Translations under genes and position numbers: made by a program
DNA from: VFMC01 sp963791635
Lineage (GTDB): Bacteria > Actinomycetota > Acidimicrobiia > Acidimicrobiales > Ilumatobacteraceae
Reading direction: 5' to 3'
Assembly (NCBI GenBank): GCA_963791635.1
Contig: CAWBTC010000005.1
Span: forward strand, 248,001 to 312,000
DNA: 64,000 nt
Notes under the pieces: generated by a model
Databases searched by the model: none
The model's input: the letters and a program-made list of their open reading frames with translations, nothing else
What the model was told of the DNA's origin: nothing
Shown here: positions 59,809 through 64,000 of the stretch, piece after piece
How positions within the stretch are numbered: the first letter of the stretch is position 1
Layout: every line of letters starts with the position of its first letter

Positions 59809-62157
59809 TCAGTCGGGCACGGGGCGCGGAAGCGGCCGTTTTGGGAGCACCGGCGACGGCCGGGGGGCCTCGAGTCCGCCTTTCGTGCGTGACGACAAGA
59901 ACTCCAGGTAGTCCTTGCCGGCCAACGGGCGCGTGATCACGTACCCCTGGCCCACGTCCACACCGGCATGGAGCACCTCGGCCAGAACCTGGGGGTTCTC
60001 GATGCCCTCGGCAACCACCTGCAACCCGAGCGCTGCGGCGAGCTCGACCGTGGAGCGGATGATCGCGATCGCCCGCACATCGTCGTTGATCGCGAACACG
60101 AACGACTTGTCGATCTTCACCTCGTCGACCTCGAGGTCGAGCAGACGTGCCATCGAGGAGTAACCGACACCGAAGTCGTCGATCGAGATGCGCATGCCGG
60201 CCGAGCGCAGGTTCGCGATCGAGCGCGATGCCCGATCGGGGTCATGGGCGAGTTCGGTCTCGGTGATCTCCAGCGTCAACTTTGCGGCCGGGTAGCCGTA
60301 GATGCGCAGCAGATCGGCGATGTACTCGGCGAGGTTGTCGTCCACGACGTCGCGATGCGAGATGTTCACGCTCACCCCCACGTGCGGACAGCGCTCGGCG
60401 TGGAACGAGATGGCCTGCGCCAACACCGCACGGGTGAGGCCAGGCACGAGACCGGCGCGCTCGGCCAGGGGCACGAAGTCGTCGGGGAGCATGAGACCAC
60501 GCGTCGGGTGCTGCCAACGCACGAGCGCCTCGGAACTGGTGATCTTGCCGTCCCGTAGGTCCACCTTGGGCTGGTAGTACAACGACAGCCCGCGGTGTTC
60601 GATCGCACCTCGCAGGTCGTCCAGCAACTGCAGCTTCTCACGGGTCTGGAAGTCGCTCGCCGGGTGGTACATCTCCACGCCGGTGCGTCGCTGCTTTGCC
60701 TCGTACATCGCCACGTCCGCGCTGCGCAGCACTCCTGAGCGCGTCCGGCTGTGCTCCGGGTAGAGCGCCACGCCGATCGCGGCGCCGACGCGGACGCTGA
60801 TGCCATCCACCATGAACGCCTCGTCGAGCGAACGCTGCATGAGGTCGGCGCCCTCGATCGCTGCGTGACCGTCGGGCACCACGATCACCACGCCGAACTC
60901 GTCGCCGCCGAGACGCGCGAGGAGCCCGGCGTCACCGACCACCGGACGGAAGCGATCGGCGACGAGTCGCAGCATCTCGTCGCCGGCGTGGTGACCGAGC
61001 GAGTCGTTGACCTCCTTGAACCCGTTGAGGTCGATGATCATCACGGCAACGGTGCTCGGTGCCACCTCGATCAACCGGTCGAGACCTTCGAGGAATCCAC
61101 GACGGTTCGTGAGTGAGGTGAGCTCGTCGGTACGGGCGAGGCGGTAGCTCTCGCTGCCAGTGTGGAGCTCGTGGACCGTGACCGCGGTGCGGAGGATGAC
61201 CGCTGCGACTGCGCCGAGCGCCAGCAGCGACGAGACGAGGTTGACCGTGCCGACGATGCCGGCGCCGAGGATCCCGAGCGCCATCAGGCTGAACACCACG
61301 GGGATCACGGTGAGCTGCGACAGACGCTCCTGACCCTGCCGGCGGTTCGACCTGGGCAGCCATGCCGACAGCGCCACCACCAGCAGGGCCGACAAGCGTG
61401 CGTTGTTGGTCCACTGCGGGACCGTGCCGACGCTCGGCCCGAGCGTCGAGAGATCTGCCGCCCAGTGCAGATGGCCGACGTCGGCGGCGATCAGCAGACC
61501 CGCCGAAACGCAGAGCATGATGACCGACGTGCTCGGCTTGTAGCGCATGGCTGACACGGCCGCGGCGACCACGGTGGCGACGAGGACATCGAGGACGACC
61601 GCGAGGAGCGCGACGCGCACCTCGTAGGTGTCGCCGACGCCGCTGAACGTGTCCGTCCAGAGCATCGTCGCTGCGGCGCTTCCCCCGAGGACGAGGATCA
61701 TCCCGTCCAACTGGTCGCTACGGAGCGAGGCAGGGTTCACGTTGCGGGTGACGAGCGCGATTGCGGCAGCGAGCAGGCCGGTGCCGAGGAGCCGGGCGAC
61801 GTCGGACGGTCGCGGGGTGGTGAGGGAGTCGAGTTGCAGCACCGAGGCGATCGACACGGCCATCATCCCGATGGCAGCGGCGAGGACTCCCCACGTCCGG
61901 CGACGATTGCTGTCGACGCGTGCGGCGATGGCAACGACGACGACGGGCAGCGCCGCGGCCAGCAGGTCGAGCACGTCGAGCCCGTTCGCGGCTGGTGAGG
62001 TCGCCCCGCTCGGCGTCGCGACGGCCGCGCCCACGGCGAGCACCGATGCCGCACACAGCGCACGCAGCAGGAACGTGCTGCGCGGCGTGGACAGGGCAAC
62101 CGCGTCGGTCGAACGTCGGCGCAGACGCGTTCGGGACTCGGTGGCAGGGTTCGTCAT
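59809..62157 (-). CDS. Membrane GGDEF-EAL protein (c-di-GMP turnover)
   Basis: A 782-residue protein with about nine N-terminal membrane segments (to about residue 310) forming an integral-membrane sensor, then a GGDEF domain (RTDELTSLTNRRGFLEGLDR, active site ARLGGDEFGVVI, without an RxxD I-site) and an EAL domain. Phosphodiesterase residues look complete: SSEALVRWQHP, SVNISHRDV, LEITETEL, ISIDDFGVGYSSMARL, KIDKSFV and VAEGIE. It may both make and break c-di-GMP, or act mainly as the esterase. It converges on the pilus operon with 26 bases between stops, which supports a link to pilus control. ATG at 62157 lacks a strong ribosome site. Confidence 0.93.
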   Translation of the reverse strand: MTNPATESRTRLRRRSTDAVALSTPRSTFLLRALCAASVLAVGAAVATPSGATSPAANGLDVLDLLAAALPVVVVAIAARVDSNRRRTWGVLAAAIGMMAVSIASVLQLDSLTTPRPSDVARLLGTGLLAAAIALVTRNVNPASLRSDQLDGMILVLGGSAAATMLWTDTFSGVGDTYEVRVALLAVVLDVLVATVVAAAVSAMRYKPSTSVIMLCVSAGLLIAADVGHLHWAADLSTLGPSVGTVPQWTNNARLSALLVVALSAWLPRSNRRQGQERLSQLTVIPVVFSLMALGILGAGIVGTVNLVSSLLALGAVAAVILRTAVTVHELHTGSESYRLARTDELTSLTNRRGFLEGLDRLIEVAPSTVAVMIIDLNGFKEVNDSLGHHAGDEMLRLVADRFRPVVGDAGLLARLGGDEFGVVIVVPDGHAAIEGADLMQRSLDEAFMVDGISVRVGAAIGVALYPEHSRTRSGVLRSADVAMYEAKQRRTGVEMYHPASDFQTREKLQLLDDLRGAIEHRGLSLYYQPKVDLRDGKITSSEALVRWQHPTRGLMLPDDFVPLAERAGLVPGLTRAVLAQAISFHAERCPHVGVSVNISHRDVVDDNLAEYIADLLRIYGYPAAKLTLEITETELAHDPDRASRSIANLRSAGMRISIDDFGVGYSSMARLLDLEVDEVKIDKSFVFAINDDVRAIAIIRSTVELAAALGLQVVAEGIENPQVLAEVLHAGVDVGQGYVITRPLAGKDYLEFLSSRTKGGLEAPRPSPVLPKRPLPRPVPD

Positions 62158-62447
62158 GGGGGGTCTTCGCTGCTGGAGGGGATCAGGCGTTCGACTCAGA
62201 ACGGCTCCACAAGTTGTCGGCATCACAAACCCGCAGCTTGAACGCAAAGACCCGTCTGACGGACGTCCATTTGGCCACCATGCGTGGTGATGATCACGCT
62301 TTCCGCGTCGGCGCGCGGCCGGCTGGGACGATGCAGGGCCTAGGCTGGCCCTCGGCGGACTCCCTCGTCGATTCTTGGACCCGCATCGGCCGCGTGCCGA
62401 TGATCCCCGGGCAACTGAATCCCCCATCAGCCCGGGAGGCCTGAAGC
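62158..62447. other. Divergent intergenic region, no gene seen
   Basis: This 290-base gap separates the GGDEF-EAL gene from the secreted-protein gene. It should hold promoters for both. I see only the GGGAGG ribosome site of the latter (62434-62439) and a short CCGTC-T-GACGG hairpin; I could not support a riboswitch or small RNA. Confidence 0.5.
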
Positions 62448-64000
62448 GTGACTGGTGTGTCATTCACCTGCAACCGATCGAGTCTCACCCGGCGTCCCGT
62501 GCCGACCGCGCCCGTCGGCTCGGCTCGTCTGGGCTCGGCTCGGCTGGGCTCGGCTCGGCTCGTCGCGGCCGCGTTGGCCCTCGGCGCCGCGCTGGTGATG
62601 GTGCCGGCTCCGTCGGCGGCGCCGGGCCTGTCCCGATTCACCGCGGCGCCCGTCGCTGCGGCGCCCGGTGATCCGATCCAGCCGCCGATCCAGACACCGA
62701 TCCAGAATCCCGTGGACACGTGGGCCTGGTGTGGCGTGGCCCCCGACGACGCCACCGCCGCGGCCGCTGCCCGGTCGATGGCGGTCGCCGGCGGCATCGA
62801 CGTCACCTTCGGTCCGTGCAACGTGCCGACGCCCGACTACACGCCGGCCTTCACCGCCAACCGATACGTCTCGCCCGACCAGTACCGCCGACTCGTCGAC
62901 ATCAACGCCGCCGCAGGGATGAAGACCGTGGTGTACGACGCCCGATTGTGGTCGGCGAACCAGGCGGTGCGGATCGACGCCGCCCAGTTCTGGGCACCGG
63001 TCTACCAGCACATCGAGGCGTGGGACATGGGCGACGAGTTCGACCCCACCGGCAGCGAGTGGCCGCTCCTGGTCCAACGCTGGAACCGGGTGCTCGCGGA
63101 CGTCACGTCGGTGTCGGGCATCCGCCCGTTCACCAACCACTTCTACTTTGCGACCGGGCAGGCACTGGACGACCTCCCCGGCAGCGAGCGGCTGCTGTCG
63201 TTCACCCGGTACGACGGCGACCTCGCGGCGTCGGTCGCCCGAGCCCACGACGCTGCCGTGACCACGCTGATGTGTGGCGTGAACGCGTTCGATCACCTCG
63301 GCTTCACACCCTCGCCCGACAAGATCCGCACCGACATGACCGTGTTGCGCGCGGCGGGGTGTGATCAGTTCCTCGTCTTCGGCGGCCAGCGGGTGTACGG
63401 CTCCACCGGCTTCGGCATCACGTCGCTCGTCGACGGCGCCGGCGCGCCCACCACGTGGGCGCCGGCTGTTCAGGAGGGTTCGGGTCGCTCGAGCTTCCTC
63501 GGCGTCGATCCGGCCCGGCTGCTCGAGACACGCGTCGGACCAGGCCTCACAACGATCGACGGCCAGCAGGCCGGTGTCGGTCGCCGTGGTGAGGGATCCC
63601 TCAGCGGGGTGCAGATCACCAACAGAGCGGGCATCCCCGGTGCGGTCGCAGCGGTGTCGCTGAACATCACCGCGATCGATCCGGTGCGAGCAGGATTCGT
63701 CACGGTGTATCCGTGTGGCCAGCCGCAACCGAACGCTGCCCAACTCACTCATGCCCGTGGTGCGACCGTGTCGACCGCGGTGATCGTGGAGCCCGGTGCC
63801 GACGGTCGCGTGTGCGTGTTCACGATGTCCGAAACCGACCTCGTGGTCGACGTGAACGGTTACGTCCCCCTCGGTGCGGCGTTCGAGGCAGACGTCCCTG
63901 CTCGATTGCTCGAGACGCGAGTGGGCGAGGGGCTGTCCACCGTCGATGGCCGCGACAACGGCATCGGCCCGCGTGAGGGCGGCTCGGTGACCGAGCTGCA
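62448..64000 (+). CDS. Large secreted protein, 3' end outside window
   Basis: At least 517 residues, open to the right edge. GTG at 62448 follows GGGAGG at eight bases. A signal peptide with a Gly-Ser-Ala-Arg-Leu triple repeat and VAAALALGAALVMVPAPSAA precedes a Pro/Ile/Gln repeat linker. Residues about 90-330 form a domain that looks like a barrel hydrolase (WDMGDEFDPTGSEWPLLVQR, FTNHFYFATGQAL, FLVFGGQRVYGSTGFG); a catalytic role is only suggested by the acidic pair. From about residue 350 a beta repeat begins: DPARLLETRVGPGLTTIDGQ, ending LVVDVNGYVPLG, and a second copy starts VPARLLETRVGEGLSTVDG. This repeat is what ties the window to Ilumatobacter-like organisms. Confidence 0.82.
   Translation, partial: MTGVSFTCNRSSLTRRPVPTAPVGSARLGSARLGSARLVAAALALGAALVMVPAPSAAPGLSRFTAAPVAAAPGDPIQPPIQTPIQNPVDTWAWCGVAPDDATAAAAARSMAVAGGIDVTFGPCNVPTPDYTPAFTANRYVSPDQYRRLVDINAAAGMKTVVYDARLWSANQAVRIDAAQFWAPVYQHIEAWDMGDEFDPTGSEWPLLVQRWNRVLADVTSVSGIRPFTNHFYFATGQALDDLPGSERLLSFTRYDGDLAASVARAHDAAVTTLMCGVNAFDHLGFTPSPDKIRTDMTVLRAAGCDQFLVFGGQRVYGSTGFGITSLVDGAGAPTTWAPAVQEGSGRSSFLGVDPARLLETRVGPGLTTIDGQQAGVGRRGEGSLSGVQITNRAGIPGAVAAVSLNITAIDPVRAGFVTVYPCGQPQPNAAQLTHARGATVSTAVIVEPGADGRVCVFTMSETDLVVDVNGYVPLGAAFEADVPARLLETRVGEGLSTVDGRDNGIGPREGGSVTEL
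62517..62561 (+). repeat. 15-base tandem repeat in a signal peptide
   Basis: Three copies of GGCTCGGCTCGGCTG (first and third differ by one or two bases) encode Gly-Ser-Ala-Arg-Leu three times in the n-region of the secreted protein's signal peptide. Expansion would lengthen the positively charged part of the signal. Confidence 0.85.

Noticed and set aside
1..64000. CRISPR array, tRNA, rRNA or prophage
   Set aside because: Repeats present are short tandem arrays without unique spacers; I recognised no cloverleaf, ribosomal or phage structural gene sequence.

Overview
The window is high-GC chromosomal DNA that fits an actinobacterium of the class Acidimicrobiia, most likely close to Ilumatobacter. 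This rests on recognised protein families and on the secreted repeat protein at the right edge, whose PARLLETRVG and VVDVNGYVPL motifs I associate with that group; no database was searched. I see no rRNA, tRNA, CRISPR array, prophage or intact insertion sequence.

Layout. 1-10.5 kb: an FGGY sugar kinase and an alkylglycerone-phosphate-synthase-like flavoenzyme; a wax-ester/triacylglycerol synthase, glucose-6-phosphate dehydrogenase and a SulP anion transporter; then an eroded stretch with an MMPL exporter tail and a two-component pair joined by a deletion. 10.6-15.5 kb: an anchored hypothetical protein, then a leftward operon of a secreted protein with a PEP-CTERM-like tail, an exosortase and an Egghead-like glycosyltransferase. 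This is the most unusual module here. 15.7-17.4 kb: a CcmF-type heme lyase. 17.3-29.8 kb: a tightly overlapped leftward operon holding a large envelope protein, an ABC ATPase and permease, a Gly-Gln-rich coiled-coil membrane protein, a MoxR ATPase, a DUF58 protein and a protein with three VWA metal sites.

30-36 kb: an anchored hypothetical protein, then genes matching oxidative L-fucose breakdown (lactonase, L-fuconate dehydratase, SDR) split by an IS scar and a lipoprotein. 36-45 kb: a class V aminotransferase, PPK2, a bifunctional-nuclease-family protein, an AlkB-like dioxygenase, a CoA transferase and a thiolase/SDR/enoyl-CoA hydratase operon. 45-51 kb: a MarR regulator facing a coupled three-gene glycosylation set (GT-C, GT2, methyltransferase), a GNAT scar, and a divergent MtnB-like/MtnA pair. 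51-64 kb: GGDEF and HDOD genes, an F420-type oxidoreductase, a type IV pilus set (PilB facing PilC plus three pilins), a GGDEF-EAL protein, and the start of a large secreted protein.

Quality caution. About a dozen otherwise well-conserved genes are broken by small indels. Where the change can be pinned down it is often a G/C run or a short tandem repeat, and intact-looking housekeeping genes are affected. I read most of these as sequence or assembly errors and annotate those genes across the shift. The MMPL, histidine kinase/response regulator, GNAT and transposase remnants lack whole domains and look like true decay.
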